NCBI RefSeq assembly: GCF_008831545.1
Contig: NZ_CP044523.1
Location: 868,001-932,000 of the forward strand
DNA: 64,000 nt
From: Halorussus halophilus
GTDB taxonomy: Archaea; Halobacteriota; Halobacteria; Halobacteriales; Haladaptataceae
Direction of reading: 5' to 3'
Below the pieces are notes generated by a model, which saw nothing but the letters and a program-made list of their open reading frames with translations, ran no database searches and had not been told where the DNA came from. Shown here in pieces: positions 53,650 through 62,289 of this stretch; position 1 is the first letter of the stretch; every line of letters begins with the position of its first letter. The position numbers were made by a program, and so were the translations under genes.

Positions 53650-53653
53650 ATGA
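53567..53653 (+). CDS. Possible 28-residue upstream leader ORF of nrdJ
   Basis: ATG at 53567, sequence MKSPSRMNRVTPLPVAGIDR and eight further residues, stop TGA overlapping the nrdJ ATG as ATGA. The overlap would couple translation to nrdJ. It is short and may be chance; an internal ATG at 53585 is a second possible start. Confidence 0.3.
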   Translation: MKSPSRMNRVTPLPVAGIDRQTREVSHS

Positions 53654-56600
53654 GCGGTGCGGGCGAACTCACGGCCGAAGAGATTACCCTTCCTATCAAG
53701 CGAACGGAAGGCGTAACCTTAGAAGAGCGCCTGACCGGCAACGCGTACCACAACATCCTCCCTGCGCGTTACCTCCGGAAGAACGCCGACGGCAAGCACA
53801 TCGAGGAACAAGAGGACCTCTTCCCGCGCGTCGCAAAGAACATCGCGCTGGCTGAAGCGGTCTACGAAGCCCAAAAACAGGACGAGGAGATTACGGTCAC
53901 GCCCGACCAACTCAAGCCCGACCACCCGCGACGAGACGAACTCGCCGCCGAAGTGTTCGGCAAGGGCACCACCGCCGAGGACGACGCCGAGACCACGCTC
54001 TCCATCTACAACGTCAACAAGTTCGCGTACGACACCGTGGTTCCGGAACTCCCCGACGAGGTTCGCGCGCACGTCGAGGACACCCGTGACGAGTTCGAGG
54101 ACCTGATGTCGAAACTATCCTTCATGCCGAACTCGCCGACGCTGATGAACGCTGGCGACGAACTCCAGCAGCTCTCTGCGTGTTTCGTGGACTCGCCGGG
54201 CGACGACATCACGGACATCCATCAGACCGCTAAGGAAGCCGCGGAGGTCTTCCAATCCGGCGGCGGCATGGGCTACGCCTTCTGGAAGCTCCGACCGTAC
54301 GGCGACGCCGTGGGTTCGACCGGCGGTATCGCCTCCGGTCCCATCACGTTCATGCGCACGTACGACCAGATGTGCGAGACCATCGCGCAGGGTGGCGCAC
54401 GCCGTGGTGCCCAGATGGGCGTCATGCGCGTCTCGCACCCGGACGTGATTCAGTTCATCCACGCGAAGAACAAGGACGTGAGCCTCGCGCGTAGCCTCCG
54501 ACTCAACGACCCGGACGACTACACGCACAACTCCTTCGCAGATGCCTTAGAGGAAGCACGGGAACTCATCGACGACGACGGCAAGGTGCCCAAGCACCTC
54601 CGCAACGCCGCGGAGGGCCACCTCTCGAACTTCAACATCTCGGTGGGCGTCACCGACGACTTCATGGAAGCTCTCAAAGCGGGCGAGGAGTTCACCTTCA
54701 CGAATCCTCGGACGGAAGAGCCGCACGTCGCCACCGAACACACCAAAGAACTGTACGAGATGTTCGACCTCGGCGAACACGTCGAGGTCGGCGAGGAACT
54801 CTCGATTCCGGCAGACCTGCTGTGGGACCGCATCGTCTCCGGTGCCCACGAGAACGGCGAACCGGGCGTCATCTACCTCGAACGAGTGAACAAGGAACAT
54901 TCCTTCGACGTGGAGGAACACCCGGACCACCGGATTCTGGCGACCAACCCGTGTGGCGAACAGCCGCTCGAAGAGTACGAGGCGTGCAACCTCGGCCACA
55001 TCAACCTCTCGACGCTCGCCGACACCGACGCCCCCGACTGGCGCGTCTGGTACGACGAGAACGGCGACGATTACGAGAGCTTCGCAGACGCAGTTGACGC
55101 GTTCCTCATCGACGCCATCGACTACGAGGAGTTCGACTACCGCATCGACTACGGTACCCGCTTCTTGGAGAACGTCGTCACGATGTCGGACTTCCCGGTC
55201 GAGAAAATCGAAGAGAAGGTCCGCGACATGCGGAAAATCGGTCTCGGCGTCATGGGTCTCGCGCAACTGTACGTCCAACTGGGCGTCGAGTACGGTAGCG
55301 AGGCTGGTAACGAAATCGCCCGGCAGTTGATGCGCCACATCAACCACGAGAGCAAGTGGGCGTCCCACGAACTCGCCGAGGAGCGCGGGTCGTTCAACGA
55401 CTGGGGAGACAGCAAGTACGCCGACCCCACTCGCTACCCCGACTGGTTCGAGAAGCAGACCGGCCTGAAACCCGAGAAGTGGAAAGAAGGCTTCGCGGTT
55501 CGGAACCACAACACGACGACCATCGCACCGACGGGCACGACTTCGATGGTCGGTAACACCACGGGTGGCTGTGAACCCATCTACAACGTCGCCTACTACA
55601 AGAACGTCTCCGACGACGTGCAGGGCGACGAGATGCTCGTGGAGTTCGACGACTACTTCCTCCGCGTGCTGGAGGACAACGACATCGACGTGGACGAAGT
55701 GAAGAAGGAAGCCCAAGAACAGATGGCCGAAAACGAGTTCGACGGCGTCGAAGGCCTCACGACGGTGCCGGACGCCATCGGCGAACTGTTCGTCGTCACC
55801 GCCGACCTCACCGGCAAGGAACACGCCGCAGTCCAGTGTGCTTGCCAAGAGGGCGTGGACTCCGCAATCAGCAAGACCTGCAACTTCCCGAACTCCGCTA
55901 GCAAGGCGGACATGCAGGAAGTGTACGAGTACATCTACGATAACGGCGGCAAGGGCGTCACCGTCTACCGCGACGGCACTCGCAGCAAACAGGTGCTGAC
56001 GACCCGCGCCGACAACAAGGAGTTCGCCGACGAGAGCGAGGCCGCGGAGGCACTCGTCGAGCAGATTCACGACGTGTTCGGCGGCATCGAAGGCTTCCTC
56101 GACAACGAGGACGTTCGTGCATCCCTCGACACCGAAGTCGAGGGCCTACTAGCCGCCGCAGACGGCCAAGTCGAACTCGGCAAGAAGCGCCCGCGCCCGG
56201 ACGTGCTCCACGGCATCACCCAGCGCATCGACACCGGCTACGGCAAGGTGTACGTCAACATCAACGAAGACGACGACGGCCGTCCGTTCGAACTGTTCGC
56301 CAACATCGGCAACTCCGGTGGCTTCACGGCCTCGTTCACCGAGGCACTGGCGAAGACGATTTCGACCGCACTCCGCTCGGGCGTGGACCCCGAGGAAATC
56401 GCCGACGAGTTACAGGGCATCCGCAGTCCGAAGGTTGCGTGGGACAAGGGCGAGCAGATCAACTCCATCCCGGACGCAATCGGCACGGCGATGCGTCGTT
56501 ACCTCGACGGCGAGGTGAACAAGGCGTATCCGCAACAGCAGAACCTCACCGAAGTCGAGGAGACCGACGCGAGCGCCGGTTCGGCGTCGAACGACGAAAG

Positions 56601-56751
56601 CGGCGCTGAGGCGACCTCCGGCAAGGAAGCCGACCAGCAGGACATCATTGCCTCGGGCGAGAGTCCCGAATGTCCGAGCTGTGGCTCGCTGTCGCTGTAC
56701 TACTCCGAAGGCTGCAAGACCTGCGAGTCCTGTGGCTGGTCGGAGTGCTGA
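53650..56751 (+). CDS. nrdJ: Adenosylcobalamin-dependent ribonucleotide reductase (class II)
   Basis: 1033 residues. Reduces ribonucleotides for DNA synthesis using a coenzyme B12 radical. Cys178 (LSACFVDSP) and Cys435 (NPCGEQPLEEYEACNLGHINL) are the redox and thiyl-radical sites; PTGTTSMVGNTTGGCEPIYN is the PTG loop. A C-terminal domain (about 840-940) precedes the zinc-ribbon-like CPSCGSLSLYYSEGCKTCESCGWSEC that carries the re-reducing cysteines. Single gene. Confidence 0.96.
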   Translation: MSGAGELTAEEITLPIKRTEGVTLEERLTGNAYHNILPARYLRKNADGKHIEEQEDLFPRVAKNIALAEAVYEAQKQDEEITVTPDQLKPDHPRRDELAAEVFGKGTTAEDDAETTLSIYNVNKFAYDTVVPELPDEVRAHVEDTRDEFEDLMSKLSFMPNSPTLMNAGDELQQLSACFVDSPGDDITDIHQTAKEAAEVFQSGGGMGYAFWKLRPYGDAVGSTGGIASGPITFMRTYDQMCETIAQGGARRGAQMGVMRVSHPDVIQFIHAKNKDVSLARSLRLNDPDDYTHNSFADALEEARELIDDDGKVPKHLRNAAEGHLSNFNISVGVTDDFMEALKAGEEFTFTNPRTEEPHVATEHTKELYEMFDLGEHVEVGEELSIPADLLWDRIVSGAHENGEPGVIYLERVNKEHSFDVEEHPDHRILATNPCGEQPLEEYEACNLGHINLSTLADTDAPDWRVWYDENGDDYESFADAVDAFLIDAIDYEEFDYRIDYGTRFLENVVTMSDFPVEKIEEKVRDMRKIGLGVMGLAQLYVQLGVEYGSEAGNEIARQLMRHINHESKWASHELAEERGSFNDWGDSKYADPTRYPDWFEKQTGLKPEKWKEGFAVRNHNTTTIAPTGTTSMVGNTTGGCEPIYNVAYYKNVSDDVQGDEMLVEFDDYFLRVLEDNDIDVDEVKKEAQEQMAENEFDGVEGLTTVPDAIGELFVVTADLTGKEHAAVQCACQEGVDSAISKTCNFPNSASKADMQEVYEYIYDNGGKGVTVYRDGTRSKQVLTTRADNKEFADESEAAEALVEQIHDVFGGIEGFLDNEDVRASLDTEVEGLLAAADGQVELGKKRPRPDVLHGITQRIDTGYGKVYVNINEDDDGRPFELFANIGNSGGFTASFTEALAKTISTALRSGVDPEEIADELQGIRSPKVAWDKGEQINSIPDAIGTAMRRYLDGEVNKAYPQQQNLTEVEETDASAGSASNDESGAEATSGKEADQQDIIASGESPECPSCGSLSLYYSEGCKTCESCGWSEC

Positions 56752-56904
56752 CTGACGGACGGTAAGCAGTCACTCTATTTTTGTTCGGCCGGAGAAGTTA
56801 CGTGAGGCGATAGCTTACAACCGTCGGTCTATGTGTTCGTGGGGGATTAGTGGAAGTGACACGAAGTGGTGTAGAGCAGGTATCAGATGGGGGAGTGGAT
56901 TCAG

Positions 56905-58152
56905 ATGGGGCGACTGAAGACGCCAACACGGCGCGGTCTCGCGCTCGTCACCCTCGGACTCGTCCTCGTCGTCGTCGCGTTCGGGGGTAGTTGGGCGTTC
57001 GCGCCCGACGCCCGGACCGTCTCGAACTCGGTGGACGTGAACAACACGACGACACTCGTCGGTGTGCAGGGTCCGGGACCGAACGGGAACGTGACAGCGC
57101 TCGACGGCAAGGGCGACGTGCGCTGGACCATCGGTAATATCATCAGCTATCAGGACGTCTCGCACATGGAGAACGGCTCCGTGTTGGCGACGTTCGCCGC
57201 GGGTCACTACCTCGACTGCGGACCGTACGAACCGCCCTGCAAGCGCACTGGCGTCCGCATCATCGAACCAGACCCCGAACCACACGTCGTCTACCAGTGG
57301 AGCTACCCGGTCAAGACGCGAGAGGACAGCGAGGTACACGACGCAGAGATTCTCCCGTCCGGCAACTTGCTCGTCGCCGACATGGAGTGGGAGAGCATCT
57401 TCGTCCTGAACATGACGACCCGCGAGCGGGTCTGGACGTGGAACGCCAGCGACCACTACGACGCGCCGCCGGACCCACGAAGCGAAGATTGGCTCCACAT
57501 CAACGACGTGGACCGCATCGGCGACGGTCGATACCTCGTCTCGGTTCGCAACACCAATCAACTGCTCATCGTCGAGCGCGGGAAGGGCGTCGTCGATATC
57601 ATCAACGAGAACCGTGACGTAGAGGTGCTGGACAAACAGCACAATCCTCACTGGCTCGGTAACGGAACGGTGCTAGTTGCGGATTCGGAGAATCATCGCG
57701 TTGTGGAACTGCGCGAGAACGAGTCTACGGGGAAGTGGGAGGTCGGCTGGGCAATCGCAAAAGTCGGTGGGATTCCGCTCGACTGGCCGCGAGACGCCGA
57801 CAGACTGCCCAACGGCAACACGCTGATTACCGACAGTCGAAACAACCGCGTGGTCGAAATCTACCCGAACGGGAGCGTCGTGGCGAGTTACGTCGTTCCC
57901 TCGCTCCCCTACGAGGCCGACCGAGTGCCGTACGGCGAGTCGGTCGGTAGGGGGTACGAGCGAGACCGGCAGACAGACTTGGGCCTGTTCGACAAGCAGA
58001 TACCGGTTCTCTCGACGTTGCTCGCGGCCGCTCGCCACGTCGTCGCACTGCCCTACTGGGTGTCGGAACTGCACGTCCTCGTGGTGTTGGTCGCGGGAGT
58101 GCTGTGGGTGGTTGGTGGGGTGATGATAGTTCGGGGTCGGTTGCGGGGATGA
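56905..58152 (+). CDS. Arylsulfotransferase-like beta-propeller protein, membrane anchored at both ends
   Basis: 415 residues from the ATG at 56905, which has GGGGGAG 9 nt upstream; an ATG at 56887 adds six residues. N-terminal signal anchor (RRGLALVTLGLVLVVVAFGG), then propeller repeats of the ASST type (VHDAEILPSGNLLVADME, HINDVDRIGDGRYLVSVRN, HNPHWLGNGTVLVADSENHRVVEL, RDADRLPNGNTLITDSRNNRVVEI), and a C-terminal membrane helix (LHVLVVLVAGVLWVVGGVMIV). The His-containing repeats fit arylsulfotransferase, but the substrate is unknown. Confidence 0.8.
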   Translation: MGRLKTPTRRGLALVTLGLVLVVVAFGGSWAFAPDARTVSNSVDVNNTTTLVGVQGPGPNGNVTALDGKGDVRWTIGNIISYQDVSHMENGSVLATFAAGHYLDCGPYEPPCKRTGVRIIEPDPEPHVVYQWSYPVKTREDSEVHDAEILPSGNLLVADMEWESIFVLNMTTRERVWTWNASDHYDAPPDPRSEDWLHINDVDRIGDGRYLVSVRNTNQLLIVERGKGVVDIINENRDVEVLDKQHNPHWLGNGTVLVADSENHRVVELRENESTGKWEVGWAIAKVGGIPLDWPRDADRLPNGNTLITDSRNNRVVEIYPNGSVVASYVVPSLPYEADRVPYGESVGRGYERDRQTDLGLFDKQIPVLSTLLAAARHVVALPYWVSELHVLVVLVAGVLWVVGGVMIVRGRLRG

Positions 58153-58174
58153 GAACGTTGCGGAGGTGAGCGAA

Positions 58175-58462
58175 CTACTTCATCGTCACGTACGTCAGGA
58201 ACCCGAGCGCGACGAGTTGGAGGCCGCGAAGCACCAGCACCGCCTGCTGAACGGTCGGGTCGCCCGAGTACAGCATCTTCATGCTGAAGAAGAAGTAGAT
58301 GGCGACGACGTTCTCCACGAGCATCACGGAACCGAACGCGACGAGACCGAGGACCAGCGGCGTGCGGAACTTGCGGTAGTTGCGCACCCAGACCGCGGTC
58401 AGCAGGGTCAACAGGAGGATGTTCACGACCGCTAGTCCACTCGCTATCTGTATCGAACTCAT
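58175..58462 (-). CDS. Small three-helix membrane protein next to a winged-helix regulator
   Basis: 95 residues with three membrane segments (SGLAVVNILLLTLLTAVWV, TPLVLGLVAFGSVMLVENVVAIYFFFSM and VLVLRGLQLVALGFLTYVTM). Its start overlaps the stop of the regulator by 4 bp, so the two are made together; the membrane protein may sense a signal for it. Resembles small haloarchaeal membrane proteins of unknown function. Confidence 0.7.
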   Translation of the reverse strand: MSSIQIASGLAVVNILLLTLLTAVWVRNYRKFRTPLVLGLVAFGSVMLVENVVAIYFFFSMKMLYSGDPTVQQAVLVLRGLQLVALGFLTYVTMK

Positions 58463-58734
58463 TCTATCTGCTCCATGATTTCCTCGAATGCGTCTCGGTG
58501 CTGCTCGAACTGGTCGGTGAGGAAGTACAGTTTCCCGTACTCGTTGTTCCCGGCCTCGACCACGCCGTGGTCTGCGAGCATGTCGAGGTGGTGTCGAATC
58601 GTCTTGTATCGCACGTCGAGCACGTCCGCGAGTTGGTTCGCGTTCCGTGGGCGCTCGGAGAGAGCCTGAATAATCCGCGCACGGTTCTCGCCGCCACGGG
58701 TCGCCGTGAGTAGATACCAGAGCGCCTTGTCCAT
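58459..58734 (-). CDS. ArsR-type winged-helix transcriptional regulator
   Basis: 91 residues. NRARIIQALSERPRNANQLADVLDVRYKTIRHHLDMLADHGVVEAG is a classic winged helix with a wing at YGKLYFLTDQF. No metal-binding Cys pair is present. It follows the molybdoenzyme gene by 40 bp on the same strand and may control the operon. Confidence 0.85.
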   Translation of the reverse strand: MDKALWYLLTATRGGENRARIIQALSERPRNANQLADVLDVRYKTIRHHLDMLADHGVVEAGNNEYGKLYFLTDQFEQHRDAFEEIMEQIE

Positions 58735-58774
58735 CGACTAGTCACTCTATTGTGTGTCATGCGGGCAGATATAT

Positions 58775-60295
58775 TTAGGGCTCGATACGCTTGCTGACCC
58801 ACCCGGTGGGACCGCTCGGGAACGACTTGCGCTTTTCCTTCGGTTGTAGGGTCCCCGTGCCGTCAGTGGCCCGGACGACGACTTCGTGGGGGTCACTCGC
58901 TTCGTAGGTGTACTCCCACTGTCGCCACACGTCCTCGCCGGGAAGTTTCTCCGAGAGCGTCGCGTCCGACCACGAGTTGCCACCGTCGGTCGAAACTTCG
59001 ACGCGCTCGATGCCGCGCGTTCCGGCGTAGGCCTGCCCGCCGACCTGAATCGTGCCGTCGTCGCGCACGTTCGTCGCGTAGAGCTTTGCGACGGTCTCGA
59101 CGGGGCCAGTACCGTGCCAGCCTCGGCGTTCCCAGTAACCGTTCTGCTCTTTCTCCAGCACCTCGATTTCGGTGAGCCACTTGACGTTGATTTCGCCCCA
59201 GTGGCCGGGTATCAGCGCCCGGACAGGGTGGCCGTGGCCGCGGGGGAGTGGGTCGCCGTTCATCCCGTAGGCCAGAAAGCCGTTGCGGAGGGCCGACAGC
59301 GGGAACTCTTCGAAGTAGTCGTCCGCGGCACGGAGCATCACGCAGCACTCGTCGGGCAGGCCACCAGCCTCGTCGAGGAGGTCCATGACCGGTACGCCCG
59401 TCCAGAGCGCGTTGTCCATCTTCTTGCCGTTGAGTGAGTCGCCGACGCAGCGAAGGGTCACGAACCGGTTCTCGGCGGGGAGACTGGTCAGGTCCTCGTA
59501 GTCGAACTCCATCTCCTCTTCGACGGCACCAGTGACTTTGAGGCTCCACGAGTCGGCTTCCAGCGAGGGGTCCACGTTGCTAATGTCTACCTGGTAGAAC
59601 TTCTCGCTGACCAGCGGTTCGAGACCATCGACCGACAGCGACTTCGAGTCGGCGTCCGCGAGGAGCGACTCGACTTCGCTCGACTCGTCGCCTTGCGTAC
59701 CGCTGGGGTCCGAGTTCGGGCCGTCCAAAGCACTGCTCGGTTGCGAAGTACTGCCCTGCTGTGCGCCGAGGACAGCACTGACGCCGCCAAAAGCCAGCGT
59801 GCCAGCGACGGCACCCAAGACGCGCCGCCGCGCCGAGGAGGACGACGAGTCACCGCTCCCGGCACTGAGTTGCCCGACGGTGAGGACGAGAGCGGCACCG
59901 ACACCAGCGGCGAGTGCGGAGGTCACTGCTCCCGTAAGTGCGACGGCCACTGCCACGCAGGCTAGTCCCGCAAACGGCGGGGACGGGAGCGAGAACTTGT
60001 TGGCGAGCAACGTCCCGAGACCTGCCGCCACCGCGAACAGGGAGACGGTAAGCGCGAGAGCCAGCAGGAGACTCAGTTGGTGACCGAGGTCACCGAGTGT
60101 CTGGATAGACCACGCGACGACTGCGTCGGGCGTGGTCGCGACGACGAAGGCACTGACCGGTGCAGCGACCCACTCCGGGGTGAATCCGACCGCCGCGTAG
60201 GACCCCGCGAGAGCCGCGACACCGGCGAACAGCGCGAGAGCGCCGTCGCTAGCGACTTCGAACGTGTGGTCGTCCGTCGGACGGTCGTGGGTCAT
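58775..60295 (-). CDS. Membrane-anchored sulfite-oxidase-family molybdoenzyme
   Basis: 506 residues. Residues 1-180 hold about five hydrophobic segments, the last after a twin-arginine-like RRRVLGAVAGTLAFGG. The catalytic domain (about 230-400) has the molybdenum ligand Cys283 (TLRCVGDSLNGKKMDNALWTG) and GHGHPVRALIPGHWG; a C-terminal dimerisation domain (about 420-490) has VEVSTDGGNSWSDATL. The family includes sulfite oxidases and YedY/MsrP methionine-sulfoxide reductases; the dimerisation domain favours the sulfite oxidase branch. It starts 1 bp after the Met-rich surface protein gene. Confidence 0.88.
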   Translation of the reverse strand: MTHDRPTDDHTFEVASDGALALFAGVAALAGSYAAVGFTPEWVAAPVSAFVVATTPDAVVAWSIQTLGDLGHQLSLLLALALTVSLFAVAAGLGTLLANKFSLPSPPFAGLACVAVAVALTGAVTSALAAGVGAALVLTVGQLSAGSGDSSSSSARRRVLGAVAGTLAFGGVSAVLGAQQGSTSQPSSALDGPNSDPSGTQGDESSEVESLLADADSKSLSVDGLEPLVSEKFYQVDISNVDPSLEADSWSLKVTGAVEEEMEFDYEDLTSLPAENRFVTLRCVGDSLNGKKMDNALWTGVPVMDLLDEAGGLPDECCVMLRAADDYFEEFPLSALRNGFLAYGMNGDPLPRGHGHPVRALIPGHWGEINVKWLTEIEVLEKEQNGYWERRGWHGTGPVETVAKLYATNVRDDGTIQVGGQAYAGTRGIERVEVSTDGGNSWSDATLSEKLPGEDVWRQWEYTYEASDPHEVVVRATDGTGTLQPKEKRKSFPSGPTGWVSKRIEP

Positions 60296-60296
60296 C

Positions 60297-60812
60297 TTAT
60301 CGGCCTCGTGCAGCGTAGAGTACGATTGCGACGAATGCGAGGAGGACGGTCACGACACCGAATCCGGGCGCGAATGCCCCCGAATCGTCACCGTCGTTGG
60401 CGGTCGAATTGTCGTCATCCATTGCGGTGGTGTCTCCCATCTCGTCGCTCGTGGTCTCCATCGAATCGTCCATGGTCTCGGTCGAGTTCGCCATGGTCGT
60501 CTCGTCCATACCATCACTCATGTTACCGTCGGACATGGTGGTTTCGTTCATCGAGTCGTCCATCGTCTCGTTGCCCATACTCGTCTCGTTCGCCATCGAG
60601 GAATCGTTACCCATCGTCGTTTCGTCGACCATCGTCTCGTTACCCATTCCGTCACCAGTGGTCGTCTCGTTCATCCCGTCCTGTGCGGTGATGGGAGCGA
60701 GGGAGACGACGCCAGCAGAGGCTGTGTTACTACTAGCGGCACTCACTGTAATCGGGGCGAGGCAGAGAGCCGACACGACTATTCCGAACACGACTGCGCT
60801 TCTAACACGCAT
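60297..60812 (-). CDS. Methionine-rich PGF-CTERM surface protein
   Basis: 171 residues from MRVRSAVVFGIVVSALCLAP at 60812 (signal peptide to about residue 25). Residues 46-131 contain 16 Met in 86 positions, in imperfect units such as MGNETM, MNETTM and DDSM, with many N-x-S/T sequons for glycosylation and many Asp/Glu. PGF at 149-151, a hydrophobic helix and RGR form a PGF-CTERM anchor. Directly followed (1 bp) by the molybdoenzyme. It could be an oxidisable Met sink or a glycosylated stalk. Confidence 0.8.
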   Translation of the reverse strand: MRVRSAVVFGIVVSALCLAPITVSAASSNTASAGVVSLAPITAQDGMNETTTGDGMGNETMVDETTMGNDSSMANETSMGNETMDDSMNETTMSDGNMSDGMDETTMANSTETMDDSMETTSDEMGDTTAMDDDNSTANDGDDSGAFAPGFGVVTVLLAFVAIVLYAARGR

Positions 60813-60948
60813 ATTCCGAGCTTCGACGTGGGCATAAAAAGCAATTTTTCGAACTCTCGCCCACTCTGTGGGCACTCTCTGGGCACTCTGTTCCAATTCT
60901 CTTCCAAATTCCGGTACGCGTAAGGGGAGTGGAAACGAACCAGCTGAC

Positions 60949-61110
60949 ATGAGCGACGGTGGCAGTAGTACAAGTGAAAACGAGGACGGCGCGGAAGTTG
61001 CGGGCGGTCGTCCGTGCCCCATCTGCGAAGAGCCGATGTACCACCGTCACTGTAAGTACGTCTGTCCGCAACACGGCGTCGTCTACGACTGTAGCGACAC
61101 GTTCTACTAG
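60949..61110 (+). CDS. Zinc-finger microprotein
   Basis: 53 residues from MSDGGSSTSENEDGA at 60949. CPIC...H-x2-H-C...C-x2-H (GRPCPICEEPMYHRHCKYVCPQHGVVYDC) offers two CxxC-like metal knuckles. It resembles haloarchaeal zinc-finger microproteins of the HVO_2523 type, from memory only. Ends immediately against the convergent TVP38 gene with no spacer. Confidence 0.75.
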   Translation: MSDGGSSTSENEDGAEVAGGRPCPICEEPMYHRHCKYVCPQHGVVYDCSDTFY

Positions 61111-61755
61111 CTACTGAGCAGTCATCGTTCGGTATGCAGGTCCAGCAAGCAGTGCGACTGCGACCGCGCCCGCCGCGACTATCAGTTCCCAGCCGATTGC
61201 GCTCAGTCCGCCGACGGACAGGGTTTCGAGCGAACTGCCCGCGAGTACGGCCGCGACGGTCCACGGAATTTCGCCGATTGCGGTCCCGAGGACGAACGCG
61301 CCGGTCGAGACGCCCGACAGTCCGGCGGCCGCCGACACCGGGTCCGAGGGCGCTGGCGCGAGTCGAGAGGCGATCATTCCCCGAAGGTCACCCGTCGCGT
61401 CGAAAAAGCGCTGTCCGGAGTCGCCGAGTCGGCCCACGAGACCCGTCCCGCCATCGACGTAGCGGGCGAACAGAAACGGCAACAAGGCACTCGCAGTCGT
61501 CCCGGCCAGTGCGACCGGAAATCCCGCGACTGCACCGTAGCCGTAGCCTGCCAGAATTGCCACCAGTGTCGTCGGCCACGCGAACAGCGGTCGGACGAGA
61601 TAGACGCCAACGAGGACCGTGCCGAACAGGAGTGGCCGGTCAGCGACAGTTCGAACCGTCTCGACCAGTCGGTCCGGAGACACCAGCAAACTCGCGGCGA
61701 CGACGCCCGCGAGGAGAGCCAAACCAACTACCTGCCGACGCACGAACTCCGCCAT
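61111..61755 (-). CDS. TVP38/TMEM64 (VTT domain) membrane protein
   Basis: 214 residues with about five membrane segments. LFAWPTTLVAILAGYGYGAVAGFPVALAGTTASALLPFLFARYV is the VTT core and RLAPAPSDPVSAAAGLSGVSTGAFVLGTAIGEIPWTVA the second conserved half. Family members are thought to be DedA-like lipid or ion transporters or scramblases. No operon partner. Confidence 0.87.
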   Translation of the reverse strand: MAEFVRRQVVGLALLAGVVAASLLVSPDRLVETVRTVADRPLLFGTVLVGVYLVRPLFAWPTTLVAILAGYGYGAVAGFPVALAGTTASALLPFLFARYVDGGTGLVGRLGDSGQRFFDATGDLRGMIASRLAPAPSDPVSAAAGLSGVSTGAFVLGTAIGEIPWTVAAVLAGSSLETLSVGGLSAIGWELIVAAGAVAVALLAGPAYRTMTAQ

Positions 61756-61863
61756 CGGCGCGTGATTCGCGTCGGGGTGATAACTCCCTTTTGGCTCGTG
61801 GTCGTGCGAGAGAACGGACAGTCGCGGAAGTTTTAATCAGACTGGCGACCGATTTCGAAGTCG

Positions 61864-62268
61864 ATGGCCGACGAGTCTGCTCCCAACGCCGACGCCGACA
61901 CGGTCGCCGAAGACGACTCGGACCCGGTCGAGGTGGGCGTCGAACTGCTCTCGAAGCTCGAACACCCCGAACTGTCGGTCGCTGAGGCCGTAGACCGCAT
62001 CGAGACGGTGACGACCCATCCGGCGACGACCCGAACGATTCTGGACGAGGCTGAGAAGCGGGGCATCATCGACCGGGAGGACGGCATCATTCGACCCTCC
62101 GGCGGAGGCTACGTGAGCTTCGAGAGCGAAATCGTAATCAAAGAAGGCGACTTCGACTGTCGGCGTTGCGGCGCGAGCATCTCCAAGGGTCACTTCATGA
62201 AACTCGACGCGGGGGAGCATGGCCCGTTCGGGCCGGAGTGCATCCGGAAAGTGACTGGTCGAGACTGA
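61864..62268 (+). CDS. DUF5830-like winged-helix/zinc-binding protein
   Basis: 134 residues. An acidic N-terminus, a winged-helix-like region (about 35-85: EHPELSVAEAVDRIETVTTHPATTRTILDEAEKRGIIDRED) and a C-terminal zinc-binding part (CRRCGASISKGHFMKL and GPFGPECIRKVTG) with Cys-x2-Cys and further His/Cys ligands. The function is not known. Convergent with the next gene, 21 bp apart. Confidence 0.75.
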   Translation: MADESAPNADADTVAEDDSDPVEVGVELLSKLEHPELSVAEAVDRIETVTTHPATTRTILDEAEKRGIIDREDGIIRPSGGGYVSFESEIVIKEGDFDCRRCGASISKGHFMKLDAGEHGPFGPECIRKVTGRD

Positions 62269-62289
62269 CTCGACGGCACTCGCTCGCTC

